Source: Gammaproteobacteria bacterium
GTDB lineage: Bacteria > Pseudomonadota > Gammaproteobacteria > Pseudomonadales > Cellvibrionaceae
Direction: 5' to 3'
Length of the DNA: 64,000 nt
NCBI GenBank assembly: GCA_004173475.1
Contig: SEBU01000001.1
Location: forward strand, 496,001-560,000
Shown: positions 27,658 through 37,083 of the stretch, piece by piece
How the letters are laid out: every line of letters starts with the position of its first letter
How positions within the stretch are numbered: the stretch's first letter is position 1
Position numbers and translations under genes: made by a program
Notes under the pieces: model-generated
What the model was told of the DNA's origin: nothing
The model's input: the letters and a program-made list of their open reading frames with translations, nothing else
The model's database searches: none

Positions 27658-27945
27658 ATGGCTGTAGATCGTTCTGATATTGCAAAACTTGCCAATCTAG
27701 CGCGCATCGCAATTTCCGATGATGCTGCAGACGTAGTGGCTAATCGTATCTCCACCGTGCTCGCATTGGTCGACCAACTGCAAGCGGTAAATACTGATGG
27801 CGTCCTTCCAATGGCGCATCCCCTTGATGCAGTCCAGCGCTTACGTGCTGATGTTGTAACCGAGCCAAATCAACGTGAACTGTTCCAATCAATTGCACCC
27901 GCCGTTCAAGATGGCTTGTATTTGGTGCCGCAAGTTATTGATTAA
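27658..27945 (+). CDS. gatC: Asp-tRNA(Asn)/Glu-tRNA(Gln) amidotransferase subunit C
   Basis: Small (95-residue) scaffolding subunit of GatCAB, which converts misacylated Asp-tRNA(Asn) or Glu-tRNA(Gln) to the amide form. It shows the family pattern: DIAKLANLARIAISDD at the start, then VLALVDQLQAVNTDGVLPMAHPLD, RLRADVVTEPNQRELFQSIAP and a C-terminal YLVPQVID. The ATG at 27658 has CGGAG about 8 bases upstream; the longer open frame from 27517 has no family match in its extension. gatA and gatB follow on the same strand. Confidence 0.95.
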   Translation: MAVDRSDIAKLANLARIAISDDAADVVANRISTVLALVDQLQAVNTDGVLPMAHPLDAVQRLRADVVTEPNQRELFQSIAPAVQDGLYLVPQVID

Positions 27946-27963
27946 GTTTATTAGATAAAATTA

Positions 27964-28036
27964 CCGTTCGCGGTGAGAGCGAAGCAATCGAATCCAATCT
28001 CGATTGCTCGACACACTCTCAGTTCACGGCGAACGG
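27964..28036. repeat. REP-like double palindrome between gatC and gatA
   Basis: An outer inverted repeat CCGTTCGC.GTGA (27964-27976) pairs with TTCACGGCGAACGG (28023-28036), enclosing a perfect inner hairpin AGCAATCGA / TCGATTGCT (27983-27991, 28000-28008). Two GTTCGC-GTGAG units face each other, as in paired REP/BIME elements of proteobacteria. No REP-associated transposase was seen in the window. Confidence 0.65.
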
Positions 28037-28090
28037 ATAGAAATAAAATTTTAGGGCGACTTTCAACGCCTCCCGATCAGGAATTTTTGA

Positions 28091-29545
28091 ATGCATCAGT
28101 TAACCATCGCCGAGCTTGTAAAAGGTCTACGCAATAAAGACTTTTCCAGCGTCGAAGTCACTCAACATTATCTCGACCGCATTGATCGTCTCGACAAAGT
28201 TTACAATTCATACATCACGCCAACACCAGCGCTTGCACTTGCACAGGCAGCAGCAGCGGATAAACGTTTGGCAACTGGTAACGCCCCCGCACTTTGTGGT
28301 GTTCCCATCGCACACAAAGATATTTTTTGCACGATTGGCGTTCGTACCTCATGCGCGTCCAAGATGCTCGATAATTTTATCGCGCCTTACAACGCAACCA
28401 TCGTGGATAATTATTTGGATTCCGGCGTAGTCATGTTAGGTAAAACCAACATGGACGAATTCGCAATGGGTTCATCTAACGAAACGAGTTACTACGGCCC
28501 GGTGAAAAACCCGTGGGCAACTGATTGCGTTCCTGGTGGCTCATCCGGCGGCTCAGCGGCCGCGGTCGCCGCGCATTTAGCTCCGGCAGCAACAGCGTCG
28601 GATACTGGCGGCTCCATTCGTCAACCAGCTGCACACTGCGGTTTAACTGGTATTAAACCGACTTACGGTCGCGTGTCGCGCTGGGGCATGATTGCGTTTG
28701 CATCAAGTTTGGATCAAGCAGGTATTCTTTCGCGCACCGCCGAAGACGCTGCAATTTTATTAAATGATATGGCCAGCTATGACACTAAGGATTCCACCAG
28801 TGTTGAACGCGATGTGCCTGACTACACTGCAACCTTGAACGATTCGCTAAAAGGTTTACGCATCGGTGTACCTAAAGAATATTTTGGCGAAGGGTTAAAT
28901 CCGCAAACTGCTGCGCATGTTGAAGCGGCGATAAAAGTGTACGAAAGTTTGGGCGCGACTGTTCACAGCATCAGTTTGCCACACACCAATTTATCCGTAC
29001 CCGCTTATTACGTAATTGCTCCAGCTGAATGTTCTGCAAATCTTTCACGTTTGGATGGTGTTCGTTACGGCCACCGCTGCGAAAATCCAAAAGATTTAAA
29101 TGACCTCTACATGCGCTCACGCAGTGAAGGTTTTGGTGATGAAGTAAAACGCCGCATTTTGGTAGGCGCTTACGCATTGTCTGCGGGTTACTACGATGCC
29201 TACTACAGCAAAGCACAAAAAGTTCGCCGTTTGATCAAACAAGATTTCGTTGATGCATTCCAAAATGTTGATGTGATTATTGGCCCAACATCGCCATCGC
29301 CCGCCTTCAAATTCGGCGCAAAATCAAAAGATCCTGTATCAATGTATTTGGAAGATATTTACACCATCGCCACCAATTTGGCTGGCCTGCCCGGCTTATC
29401 AATTCCCTGCGGCTTAGTGGATAGCAAGCCGGTTGGTTTGCAATTAATTGGAAACTTTTTTGCTGAAGCACAATTATTAAATGTTGCGCACCAATTTCAG
29501 CAGGCCACCAACTTCCACCAACAAACCGCACCAGGCATTGAGTAA
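28091..29545 (+). CDS. gatA: Asp-tRNA(Asn)/Glu-tRNA(Gln) amidotransferase subunit A
   Basis: Glutaminase subunit of GatCAB, supplying ammonia through a channel to GatB. The 484 residues belong to the amidase-signature family with a complete Ser-cisSer-Lys triad: K76 ([10 protein letters not shown]), S151 (PGGSSGGSA) and nucleophile S175 ([11 protein letters not shown]). The C-terminal [14 protein letters not shown] and PVGLQLIG motifs are present. AGGA precedes the ATG. It is 145 bases after gatC, the gap holding a REP-like palindrome, and 14 bases before gatB. Confidence 0.97.
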   Translation: MHQLTIAELVKGLRNKDFSSVEVTQHYLDRIDRLDKVYNSYITPTPALALAQAAAADKRLATGNAPALCGVPIAHKDIFCTIGVRTSCASKMLDNFIAPYNATIVDNYLDSGVVMLGKTNMDEFAMGSSNETSYYGPVKNPWATDCVPGGSSGGSAAAVAAHLAPAATASDTGGSIRQPAAHCGLTGIKPTYGRVSRWGMIAFASSLDQAGILSRTAEDAAILLNDMASYDTKDSTSVERDVPDYTATLNDSLKGLRIGVPKEYFGEGLNPQTAAHVEAAIKVYESLGATVHSISLPHTNLSVPAYYVIAPAECSANLSRLDGVRYGHRCENPKDLNDLYMRSRSEGFGDEVKRRILVGAYALSAGYYDAYYSKAQKVRRLIKQDFVDAFQNVDVIIGPTSPSPAFKFGAKSKDPVSMYLEDIYTIATNLAGLPGLSIPCGLVDSKPVGLQLIGNFFAEAQLLNVAHQFQQATNFHQQTAPGIE

Positions 29546-29559
29546 GAGGAGAATAAAAG

Positions 29560-31005
29560 ATGCAATGGGAAACTGTAATCGGCTTGGAAGTTCACGTACA
29601 ACTCGCCACCAAAACCAAAATTTTCTCCGGCGCCAGCACGGCTTTCGGTGCTGAACCGAACACGCAAGCTTGCGCGATTGATTTAGCATTACCTGGCACG
29701 TTGCCTGTTGCCAACGAACAAGCATTTCGCTACGCCACCATGTTTGGTTTGGCGGTAAATGCAGAAATTGGAAAGCGTTCGGTATTCGAACGTAAAAATT
29801 ATTTTTATCCAGACTTACCAAAAGGCTATCAAACAACGCAACTAGCCGAACCTATTGTTGGTCCTGGCTTTGTGGATTTGGAACTTGAAGGGGATCGTAC
29901 CAAGCGTGTTCGAATTCACCACGCGCATTTGGAAGAAGATGCCGGAAAATCCTTGCACGAAGATTTTGCCGGTATGAGCGGTATCGACTTAAACCGCGCC
30001 GGAACTCCGTTAATTGAGGTGGTAACCGAACCGGATATGCGCAGCGCAGAAGAAGCTGTCGCCTTCGCTAAAAAATTACACTCAATCGTTACCTCTCTTG
30101 AAATTTGCGACGGCGAAATGAGTCAAGGCTCAATGCGTTTTGACGTCAACATTTCTGTTCGTCCTAAAGGTCAGGAAAAACTCGGCACACGCACAGAAAC
30201 AAAAAACTTAAATTCATTTAAGTTTATGGAAGAAGCGATTGCCCTCGAAGTCGAACGTCAAATTGATGTTCTTGAAGACGGCGGAAAAATCAAACAAGAA
30301 ACTCGTCTCTACAACGGCGACACCAAAAAAGCGCGCTCTATGCGCAGCAAAGAAGATAGCAACGATTACCGCTACTTCCCCTGCCCTGATTTGCTACCAG
30401 TAATTATTGATGACGAATACATCGAATCAGTCCGCAAGCAGATGCCTGAATTGCCCGAAGCGAAACGCGCACGTTTTGTTGAACAATATGGTTTGAGTGA
30501 TTACGATGCCGGCCAAATCACTATGGATAAATTTGCCGCTACTTATTTTGAAGCGGCAGTGAAGATCTCTGGCGAAGCCAAACTGACTGCTAACTGGATC
30601 ATGGCTGACTTGGGCGCTTATTTGAATCGCACCGAGCAACGTATCGATCAATCGCCAGTTACACCAGAATTACTATCCGGCTTGGTTGTGCGTATTAAAG
30701 ACGGGACTCTGTCGAGTAAAATCGCCAAGCAAGTTTTTGAAGCAATAGCTAATGGCGAGGGTGATGCCGATACCATTATCGAAACCAAAGGGCTGAGGCA
30801 AGTTTCTGATACTGGCGCGCTTGAAAAAATTATCGACGATATTCTTGCGGCAAACAACGCACAAGTGGAAGGCTACCGCGCCGCTGCGGAAGACAAACGC
30901 GCAAAAATGCTTGGCTTCTTTGTAGGCCAGGCGATGAAGGCCTCAAAAGGTCAAGCGAATCCGCAAGCGTTGAATGAATTGTTAATTAAAAAGTTGAATG
31001 GATAA
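29560..31005 (+). CDS. gatB: Asp-tRNA(Asn)/Glu-tRNA(Gln) amidotransferase subunit B
   Basis: Kinase and amidotransferase subunit of GatCAB. At 481 residues it is full length: [15 protein letters not shown] at the start, [64 protein letters not shown] and a C-terminal tRNA-binding YqeY-like domain (about 330-481). A GAGGAG ribosome binding site precedes the ATG. Presence of GatCAB next to a bacterial AspS raises the possibility that AspS is non-discriminating; this is inference. Confidence 0.97.
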   Translation: MQWETVIGLEVHVQLATKTKIFSGASTAFGAEPNTQACAIDLALPGTLPVANEQAFRYATMFGLAVNAEIGKRSVFERKNYFYPDLPKGYQTTQLAEPIVGPGFVDLELEGDRTKRVRIHHAHLEEDAGKSLHEDFAGMSGIDLNRAGTPLIEVVTEPDMRSAEEAVAFAKKLHSIVTSLEICDGEMSQGSMRFDVNISVRPKGQEKLGTRTETKNLNSFKFMEEAIALEVERQIDVLEDGGKIKQETRLYNGDTKKARSMRSKEDSNDYRYFPCPDLLPVIIDDEYIESVRKQMPELPEAKRARFVEQYGLSDYDAGQITMDKFAATYFEAAVKISGEAKLTANWIMADLGAYLNRTEQRIDQSPVTPELLSGLVVRIKDGTLSSKIAKQVFEAIANGEGDADTIIETKGLRQVSDTGALEKIIDDILAANNAQVEGYRAAAEDKRAKMLGFFVGQAMKASKGQANPQALNELLIKKLNG

Positions 31006-31029
31006 TTTGATTAATTTGTAGCACATACA

Positions 31030-31053
31030 GTCCCTCTCCCCGTAAAAGGAGAG
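31030..31053. repeat. Small CTCTCC/GGAGAG palindrome after gatB
   Basis: CTCTCC and GGAGAG are separated by about 8 bases, 30-50 bases downstream of gatB. It resembles the palindromes near 11392 and 46718 and has no T run. Confidence 0.45.
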
Positions 31054-31088
31054 CAGACAAAAGTAAAACTAAAGAATTGAGACCCAAA

Positions 31089-31385
31089 ATGAGTTTACGT
31101 AAAGACAAAGAGAAAGTACTGGGTGAAATCTTCGACGAAGAGCGCATCAAAACTTTTCTAGAGTTTACAGCGCCATCAGGCGTAAATGCTGATTTTCACT
31201 TACTGGAAAAAGCCTATCGCGGGATGCGAGGCGAAAACTTCAGCACTTTCGTAAGATTGTTTAAAGAAGCTGGCCGCGATTTGAATGCGGTAGGACCCGA
31301 AGGAAAAACGTTCTTGCAAACTATAAAACATCACCGTGCCGGTGAGGAATATATTTTGGCGTTGGAAGCCGGCGGCGCAAACTAG
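31089..31385 (+). CDS. PA4642-like conserved protein
   Basis: A 98-residue soluble protein resembling the uncharacterised PA4642 family of pseudomonads: MSLRKDKEKVLGEIFDEERIKTFL, then LLEKAYRGMRGENFSTFVRLFKEAGRDLNAVGPEGKTFLQTI. It looks all-helical. Start placed at the ATG at 31089; a TTG at 31077 opens the frame earlier but adds only four residues. The conserved position after gatB suggests a minor housekeeping role, but function is unknown. Confidence 0.82.
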   Translation: MSLRKDKEKVLGEIFDEERIKTFLEFTAPSGVNADFHLLEKAYRGMRGENFSTFVRLFKEAGRDLNAVGPEGKTFLQTIKHHRAGEEYILALEAGGAN

Positions 31386-31422
31386 AAGTTCGATGTTTCA
31401 CTTTGAGGGTAGCCAACCAGCT

Positions 31423-31505
31423 GCCCTTTCCTTTTTTCCTTTTCTCCTTTCCTATTCTTTCCCCCATCCCTCTTATTTTCATTTTATTTCCTTTCTCTTC
31501 TTTAC
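31423..31505. other. Homopyrimidine-rich tract
   Basis: About 80 bases are almost entirely C and T on the plus strand, with only a few purines. The tract lies between the convergent PA4642-like and DUF2798 genes. It may act as a rho-dependent or T-rich terminator for the plus-strand gene; no hairpin is evident. Confidence 0.55.
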
Positions 31506-31533
31506 ATCCGTATTGGCAAATAGCTATCAATTA

Positions 31534-31824
31534 CTAACTATTTTTTACACACAAAGCCACCAATTTTACAACCAACGGACGAACTGCCAAAACGCACATA
31601 AAAGCCACAGGCATCGCCAATTTATACGCGTGCAAAACTCCTGAAAAATATTCGCTTTTCAAATAAGCAACCGTCAAATTGTGATTGGCCGCCGTGATAA
31701 CAAGGCACATTAAAAATGCCATTATGGAAGACATAAAAAAAGCGAAAACTACCGGGCTGTATCGTGCGGGTAGTCGGCCAATAAGGTAGGTTCTTGGATT
31801 AACTAAACCGTCAGTGCGTAACAT
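31534..31824 (-). CDS. DUF2798 family small membrane protein
   Basis: A 96-residue inner-membrane protein with two hydrophobic segments (about 25-48, FAFFMSSIMAFLMCLVITAAN, and 68-90, MPVAFMCVLAVRPLVVKLV). This is the DUF2798 layout: short cytoplasmic lead, helix, polar loop with W/Y-type residues, helix with P-x-A-x-x-x. Function is unknown. A LysR regulator gene is divergently transcribed 139 bases away, a classical arrangement in which the regulator controls this gene. Confidence 0.85.
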   Translation of the reverse strand: MLRTDGLVNPRTYLIGRLPARYSPVVFAFFMSSIMAFLMCLVITAANHNLTVAYLKSEYFSGVLHAYKLAMPVAFMCVLAVRPLVVKLVALCVKNS

Positions 31825-31963
31825 GTTTCATCTCCTAAGCATCGAATGTATTTGCTGTCCATAGTTACTCTATAGACGCCGAGAACACCTCGGTAGACGG
31901 ATGTGACTTACTTCAATACTAAGTTAAACTTACCAATCAATCGTTTAATTAAGAAGCAATCCT

Positions 31964-32905
31964 ATGGATACTTTGCGCGGGATCGAAAGTTTTGTAAAAG
32001 CTGTCGAGAACGGCAGCATTGCTGCGGCCGCTAAACGCATGGGCATTAGTGCTGCGGCGGCAAGCCAAAACATCGCGCGGTTAGAGGAGTACCTTGGAGT
32101 GCGATTACTATTGCGCACGACTCGCAGTATGGCGCTCACAGAAAGCGGCGAAGTTTATTATGAGAAAGTGCGAACCATCGTCAACGAAATAACTGAGGCT
32201 AATGCAGCCGTTACAAGCCTAAGCACAGAACCTCAAGGAAGACTTTGTATAGCTTCCACTGCCGCGTTCGGCAGGCACGTTGTGGCTCCGTTAATCCCCG
32301 AGTTCAACTTACGCTACCCGCGCATTGCCATTGAATTGATGACCACCGATCGAAATGTCGATCATATTCAGGAATCTGTTGATATCAGTATCCGTATCAA
32401 GCAACAGCTTGAGGACGGAATGGTTGCACGCCGGATAGCGACCATACCAACGCACTTCTGTGCAGCTCCAACTTATTTAGCGCGAGCTGGCCGCCCTACC
32501 ACACCGGAAGAACTCCGCCATCATGATTGTTTGGTTTTTCGGGTGCCAGTCGATGGGCGATTTTTACGTTGGGGGTTTGTGCGAGACGGATTACGTTTTG
32601 AGGCCGATGTGCGAGCAACAATGATTAGCGATGATATTGATGTACTCGCCCAATTTGCGGTCGCTGGTGGCGGCATTACTCGCCTAGCTGCATTTGTCGC
32701 AAATCCTTTTATCTCTAGCGGCCAACTCGAAACATTATTTTTACAAAGCGAAAATTCGCAAGTGTCCGCAGAAATTGAGCCTTTAGATATTTATCTCTGC
32801 GTGCGAGACCGCCATCAGCTAACATCAAAAGCACGCATTTTTATGGACTATCTGGTTGATGCTATTCCTCAAGAATGGCGACCTACGGTGAGTAAAAATA
32901 ACTAA
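31964..32905 (+). CDS. LysR family transcriptional regulator
   Basis: A 313-residue DNA-binding regulator. The winged helix-turn-helix is at residues 1-60 (LRGIESFVKAVENGSIAAAAKRMGISAAAASQNIARLEEYLGVRLLLRTTR, split here into its helices). A LysR substrate-binding domain of two Rossmann-like lobes follows (about 90-300). It belongs to the group similar to CrgA/PecT-type regulators. The likely target is the divergent DUF2798 gene. The effector is unknown. Confidence 0.93.
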   Translation: MDTLRGIESFVKAVENGSIAAAAKRMGISAAAASQNIARLEEYLGVRLLLRTTRSMALTESGEVYYEKVRTIVNEITEANAAVTSLSTEPQGRLCIASTAAFGRHVVAPLIPEFNLRYPRIAIELMTTDRNVDHIQESVDISIRIKQQLEDGMVARRIATIPTHFCAAPTYLARAGRPTTPEELRHHDCLVFRVPVDGRFLRWGFVRDGLRFEADVRATMISDDIDVLAQFAVAGGGITRLAAFVANPFISSGQLETLFLQSENSQVSAEIEPLDIYLCVRDRHQLTSKARIFMDYLVDAIPQEWRPTVSKNN

Positions 32906-32907
32906 CC

Positions 32908-33426
32908 TTACGATGATTTATCTTTAATCATTGCACGACTATTCGTATCGCGATTTTTTGAAATCGGTCTCTCTTCAATAATATTTCCTACCGACTTCGC
33001 CAATCTATCGTAAAGAACCACATTTACCGTAGCGGCTAAATTCATACAACCTATGGTGGGAATGTACACCACATAGTCACAAGCATCTAAAACAGTTTGT
33101 GTCAGCGATCCATCTTCCGGGCCGAAAATATAATAAGCACATTCTGGATGTTCAAACTGGATAAGTGGGGTGGCACCTTCTATTAACTCAACACCAACAA
33201 TTTTTACATTTGCAGGAACACTTGTTAATAAATTATCCGTCGCTTGCAGCGGAATTTTTTCGTGTGCATTTTTAGTGTCGGTAAAAAATTTACGAGCTCG
33301 ATTAAAACGCTCGCCCGTGTAGAAAACTTTACTAGCCGCGTAGCATCCAGCTGCACGCATAACCATGCCGACATTTTCAGGGCTTTTGGGATTCACAAGA
33401 CCTATATAAGCAATAGATTCAGACAT
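32908..33426 (-). CDS. TrmH/SpoU family RNA 2'-O-methyltransferase
   Basis: A SPOUT-fold methyltransferase using S-adenosylmethionine, likely on tRNA or rRNA. The ATG at 33426 gives MSESIAYIGLVNPKSPENVGMVMRAA, which starts directly at motif 1 (N-x-GN/NVG-x-x-R-AA). Motif 2 is YIFGPEDGSL and motif 3 is VYIPTIGCMNLAATVNVVLYD, both with the knot residues. This leaves 172 residues and avoids the overlap with the upstream GGDEF-EAL gene that a TTG at 33486 would create. The sequence is closest in layout to small single-domain TrmH-like proteins; the target nucleotide is unknown. Confidence 0.85.
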   Translation of the reverse strand: MSESIAYIGLVNPKSPENVGMVMRAAGCYAASKVFYTGERFNRARKFFTDTKNAHEKIPLQATDNLLTSVPANVKIVGVELIEGATPLIQFEHPECAYYIFGPEDGSLTQTVLDACDYVVYIPTIGCMNLAATVNVVLYDRLAKSVGNIIEERPISKNRDTNSRAMIKDKSS

Positions 33427-33454
33427 GAAATTTAACGTGGTTGATGAAGCAGGT

Positions 33455-35299
33455 TTAGCACGCTTCAAGATAGGGAGTTTTAACAAGCTCCAGGAATTGA
33501 TCGAACGGCAGAGGGCGTGAAAAATAAAAGCCTTGGTACTGGTGGCAGCCTAGATCTTTTAAGCATTGTAATTCTTCTTCAGATTCTACGCCTTCAGCCA
33601 AAATATTCATGTCCAAATTTTCACCAAGAGCAATAATCATTTTAGCGATAGAACGGTTTTCGGCATCTTTATGAATGTCGCGCACAAAATTTCTGTCTAT
33701 TTTTATCAAACTTGATGGTAAGCGCCGCAAATAGCTTAGCGAGGAATAGCCTGTACCGAAGTCGTCAATCGCGCAATCCACACCGATGTCACCAAGCTTG
33801 GAAATAAGCATCATTGCATCATGTATTCTGCTAATGAGTACATTTTCGGTAATCTCAATTGCCATTTGGCTAGCAATTACACCGGAAGTTTTTATTGCCT
33901 TGCATATACTTTCAAAAAAATTTTCCTGTCCCAATTGTTTCGCGCTGACATTAATTGCTAGTTTTTTAAAGCTATCCGGCAAACCATTTTCTTGCAATAC
34001 TTTTAGTTGTCGGCAGGATTCATGTAAGACCCAATCGCCAATGGCTAATATCAGCTCACTGTCCTCTGCTATTGGAATATAAACATCTGGAGATTCTTCC
34101 ATGCGCTTCGGGTTGTTCCACCGTAAGAGCGCCTCGGCACCGATAATTTGATGGTTAAAATCGTATTGAGGTTGATAATAAAGCGTAAATTCATTGTTTT
34201 TAAGCGCACTTTTTAATTCGCTCACATATGAAGAACGCAAATTTAACTTTTCCGACATGCTCGGTTGATAGCGCAACGCCGTGCGTTGTCGTAATGTTTT
34301 CGCCTCATACATTGCCAAATCGGCATTCTTAATAATGTCGCAGGATGAGCCACTCACTTTGGAAAAAATATCGTATCCCATACTACAACTCACGTTGTAA
34401 TGAAGTTCGCCGATAACAAAAGGCTCTTCTATCACTGCTAAAATACGTGCGGCCGTGCGGCTGACAACAAGTTCTGCGGCCGCTTCATAATCTCCCAAAT
34501 CCGGTAGCAAAATAATAAATTCGTCGCCACCAAAACGAGCAACGGTGTCCTTCCCCCGGGTAATTCCTTTTAGTCGATTAGCAACTTCTTTCAACATTTT
34601 ATCGCCAACATCATGCCCCATGACGTCATTGATCGATTTGAATTGATTCAAGTCAATAAAAATTAGCGCACCAAATTTATTTTTTTCCTGGCAATACTGG
34701 ATAGATTTTTTAAGGTTTTCCGTAAGCATGCGGCGATTACAAAGTTGCGTCAGCTCATCATGCGCAGCTTGATGAGCAATCAAGTCTTCAGCATTTCTAC
34801 GCGCCATCATTTCTTTAATTAGCGATTGATGGGCAAGGCAACCGTAACAACTCAATGCCAATTTTTTAAAAATAGGTTCAAGCGATTTCTGGATAATGGG
34901 TTCAATTTCGATGACACTTTCAAAAATAATCACACCGTGTTCAGGAATGGAAAAACTTTGATAAAATCTTTCGTTACTGAAAGTCACGGACACAAAGCCA
35001 CTTTGCTGCATGTGAACGTTCGCAAGCTGCTTTAAAACTTTATTCTCTGCCCATGATTTTCCTTTGTATTGAACAGGAATGCTCATGTAGTGGGATAAGT
35101 TTGCGCTGAAAGATTCCTCCGATAAATGAATCGGCTCTTTAGCTTCGTTACAGAACAGGAATAAATTCGCACTACTCAAATCCAAACGTGCAATCGATAC
35201 TCTCATGAACGACTGCAACATTTCGTCTAAATCCAGGCCATTTCCAATAGCCATAGCAAGTTCATGCTGTATGGAAATTATTTGCAAGGCTCGTTTCAT
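33455..35299 (-). CDS. Diguanylate cyclase/phosphodiesterase (GAF-like, GGDEF, EAL)
   Basis: Makes and/or degrades cyclic-di-GMP. In 614 residues: an N-terminal GAF-like sensor (about 1-155), a helical linker, a GGDEF domain (about 175-335) and an EAL domain (about 350-610). The GGDEF signature is intact at 257-261 (ARFGGDEFIIL) with an inhibitory I-site RGKD at 248-251. The EAL domain keeps AEALLRW, EITEN, DDFGTGYSSL, KIDRNFV and LAEGVES, so both activities are possible. There is no signal peptide or membrane segment. Its ATG overlaps the TGA of an upstream FIST gene by the ATGA overlap, so it was built as the second gene of a sensor/output pair whose first gene is now broken. Confidence 0.94.
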   Translation of the reverse strand: MKRALQIISIQHELAMAIGNGLDLDEMLQSFMRVSIARLDLSSANLFLFCNEAKEPIHLSEESFSANLSHYMSIPVQYKGKSWAENKVLKQLANVHMQQSGFVSVTFSNERFYQSFSIPEHGVIIFESVIEIEPIIQKSLEPIFKKLALSCYGCLAHQSLIKEMMARRNAEDLIAHQAAHDELTQLCNRRMLTENLKKSIQYCQEKNKFGALIFIDLNQFKSINDVMGHDVGDKMLKEVANRLKGITRGKDTVARFGGDEFIILLPDLGDYEAAAELVVSRTAARILAVIEEPFVIGELHYNVSCSMGYDIFSKVSGSSCDIIKNADLAMYEAKTLRQRTALRYQPSMSEKLNLRSSYVSELKSALKNNEFTLYYQPQYDFNHQIIGAEALLRWNNPKRMEESPDVYIPIAEDSELILAIGDWVLHESCRQLKVLQENGLPDSFKKLAINVSAKQLGQENFFESICKAIKTSGVIASQMAIEITENVLISRIHDAMMLISKLGDIGVDCAIDDFGTGYSSLSYLRRLPSSLIKIDRNFVRDIHKDAENRSIAKMIIALGENLDMNILAEGVESEEELQCLKDLGCHQYQGFYFSRPLPFDQFLELVKTPYLEAC

Positions 35300-36292
35300 A
35301 GAAACTCTTGTAGACTACCTAGAACAATGGATTTATTGAGCAAGTTTATTGTACCACGCGAAGTACTTGCAATCTCGCCGATAGAAAGCGCCTATTATCA
35401 CACAATTTTCACCAACGCCCTGCTGAATAGCCGCAAGTTCTGAACGGCAACCTCCCCACATACAGCACTCGACTCACACAATCGAATACGATCGCAAGCC
35501 CCAAGGGATCAGTGTAGCTTTTTAACGACTTTTTAGCCGCCACCCGTCCGGCTTTTTCAGCGGCAGCAGTTAAATGATCTGGATTGCCCTCAAGAATGTA
35601 GATCGTTGAATTAACAGGAACTGAACCAATACAATACAATTCGCTGTTTAGAGATTGTATGGGATCGCGCACTAAAATATCGTCATTGATGCCAATATCC
35701 GGAGGGAAATTCTTGGCTATGTCAAAAAAATTCCCTTCAGTGAACCTATAACGCGTGATCTCCTCAAGAAGCGATTTGTAGATATCAAATGTGGTAATTA
35801 ATAGTTTTTACTCGAGTTCCTTTCGATTAAGTAACAAAAAGAGGCCCACTCAATATTTTCCACGCGTGTTCAACTGCGCAGTGCATCGCAAAAGGCAATT
35901 ACACTAAAAGCGCCGTATTCATAACCAAACCTGTACGCGAAAATACACAAGGTTTTTGGATAAAATCAACCGCGCTGGCGCCTCCGCCGATAACGTCAAT
36001 CCCACCACCAATACTTTCAAAGAACTTATTAATAAACACTTCTGTGGCATTAGCCATTGCATCTACAAAAATCAAAAGGTCTTGGGACTGTTCTATTTTA
36101 TTTCCGCCAATAAAATCTGGGGTATTTACATCAAATGGTGTTGCGGTCAGAGAATAAGATGCGACAGCGAATGAGAATGGAAATCCCAACAAACCGAATT
36201 AGCGCGTCAATTAAAGCTTTATTGGCACCATCTTCCGAAATATAAAGAGCAGGCTTTACTAGTGATTTTTCTTGGTGAGAAGTGAATACCAT
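35296..36292 (-). pseudogene. FIST-domain sensor gene, inactivated by frameshifts and stops
   Basis: FIST-type sequence continues on the minus strand but in several frames. From the ATG at 36292 a frame reads MVFTSHQEKSLVKPALYISE. After a frameshift near 36195 a FIST_N stretch runs to a stop at 35899, including LLIFVDAMANATEVF and GGGIDVIGGGAS. A further frame gives HAWKILSGPLFVT, then a stop. Another (about 35800-35410) carries FIST_C: TTFDIYKSLLEEITRYRF, ILVRDPIQSLNSELYCIG and IVFDCVSRVLYVG. The last frame gives ELAAIQQGVGENCVIIGA, with one more shift to SIGEIASTSRGTINLLNK, ending in a TGA overlapping the GGDEF-EAL start. The N-terminal part is also shortened. FIST proteins sense small ligands and signal to partner enzymes. 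Confidence 0.85.
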
Positions 36293-36389
36293 GATGCATC
36301 CCAACTTATATTGAACGGATGATAATGGAGTAAGTCCTGCGTAGGAAATATTTTTGATTCTATGATTAGCAAACCCGACCGGTGCAAAT

Positions 36390-36435
36390 CACAAAATTAT
36401 GCGACTTCGTAAGTATATTGTTAACGAAGTCGCAT
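36390..36435 (-). terminator. Rho-independent terminator after slyD-like gene
   Basis: A perfect 12-bp stem ATGCGACTTCGT / ACGAAGTCGCAT (36399-36410 with 36424-36435), 13-base loop, is followed on the minus strand by ATAATTTTGTG. It begins 9 bases after the slyD-like stop. Confidence 0.75.
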
Positions 36436-36443
36436 GAGCAATA

Positions 36444-36941
36444 TCAACTATGATTATGGCCGCCAGCTCCGTGGGCATGGCCGTGTGCTAGTTCTTCGGC
36501 GGTAGCTTCACGTATTGAGCTTACTTCTATATCGAAATTCAAAGTCTTACCAGCCAATGGGTGGTTACTATCAATATCCACATTGAACTTACCAACCTTC
36601 AATACAACAGCCTCCCATGGACCATTCTGAGTATTTACGGAAACACGTGAACCCGGCTTAAGTTTATTTTTTATAGCGGAATGATTGTGTAAATGTTTAA
36701 TTGGAATGCGTTGAACTGCACCTTCTTTTCGCTCTCCGTAAGCCTGCTCAGGTGTCACAGTGATCTTAATTTTGTCTCCGACAGATTTACCTTCTAGATG
36801 ATCCTCAAGAGCAGGCAATATATTTTTATGACCGTGTAAATATAAAGTCGGATCAGTATCGTATGAGGTTTCTAATAAGGTTCCATCAACATCGGTCAAG
36901 TTGTAGTGAAAGCCAACAACTTTATCAGCGGAAATTTGCAT
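36444..36941 (-). CDS. slyD: FKBP-type peptidyl-prolyl isomerase, SlyD-like
   Basis: Prolyl isomerase and chaperone, about 165 residues. FKBP half 1 (MQISADKVVGFHYNLTDVDG), then the insert-in-flap chaperone domain with LEGKSVGDKIKITVTPEQAYGERK, and HPLAGKTLNFDIEV typical of SlyD/FkpB. The C-terminus is His-rich (HGHAHGAGGHNHS), fitting nickel or zinc binding by SlyD, although the tail is shorter than in E. coli and lacks cysteines. The ATG at 36941 has GGAGAG 4 bases upstream and is preferred over the start at 36962. It is separate from the upstream tol-pal operon by 142 bases. Confidence 0.9.
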   Translation of the reverse strand: MQISADKVVGFHYNLTDVDGTLLETSYDTDPTLYLHGHKNILPALEDHLEGKSVGDKIKITVTPEQAYGERKEGAVQRIPIKHLHNHSAIKNKLKPGSRVSVNTQNGPWEAVVLKVGKFNVDIDSNHPLAGKTLNFDIEVSSIREATAEELAHGHAHGAGGHNHS

Positions 36942-37083
36942 TTTCTCTCCAAAGCTTACCAAAAATATTTGAGTCGGCAGTATGGAGACTTAGGCGTGAC
37001 GAATCAACAGCAAGTAAAGAAACCAAAACTGTAGAGTAAAGAGATGGTGAGTTGAAACGAAGTGATTTGGAAAAAATTACGAC

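Noticed and set aside
35409-35672. 87-residue frame as an intact small gene
   Set aside because: It is the FIST_C part of a broken larger gene, not an independent protein.
35899-36192. 97-residue frame as an intact small gene
   Set aside because: It is the FIST_N part of the same pseudogene.
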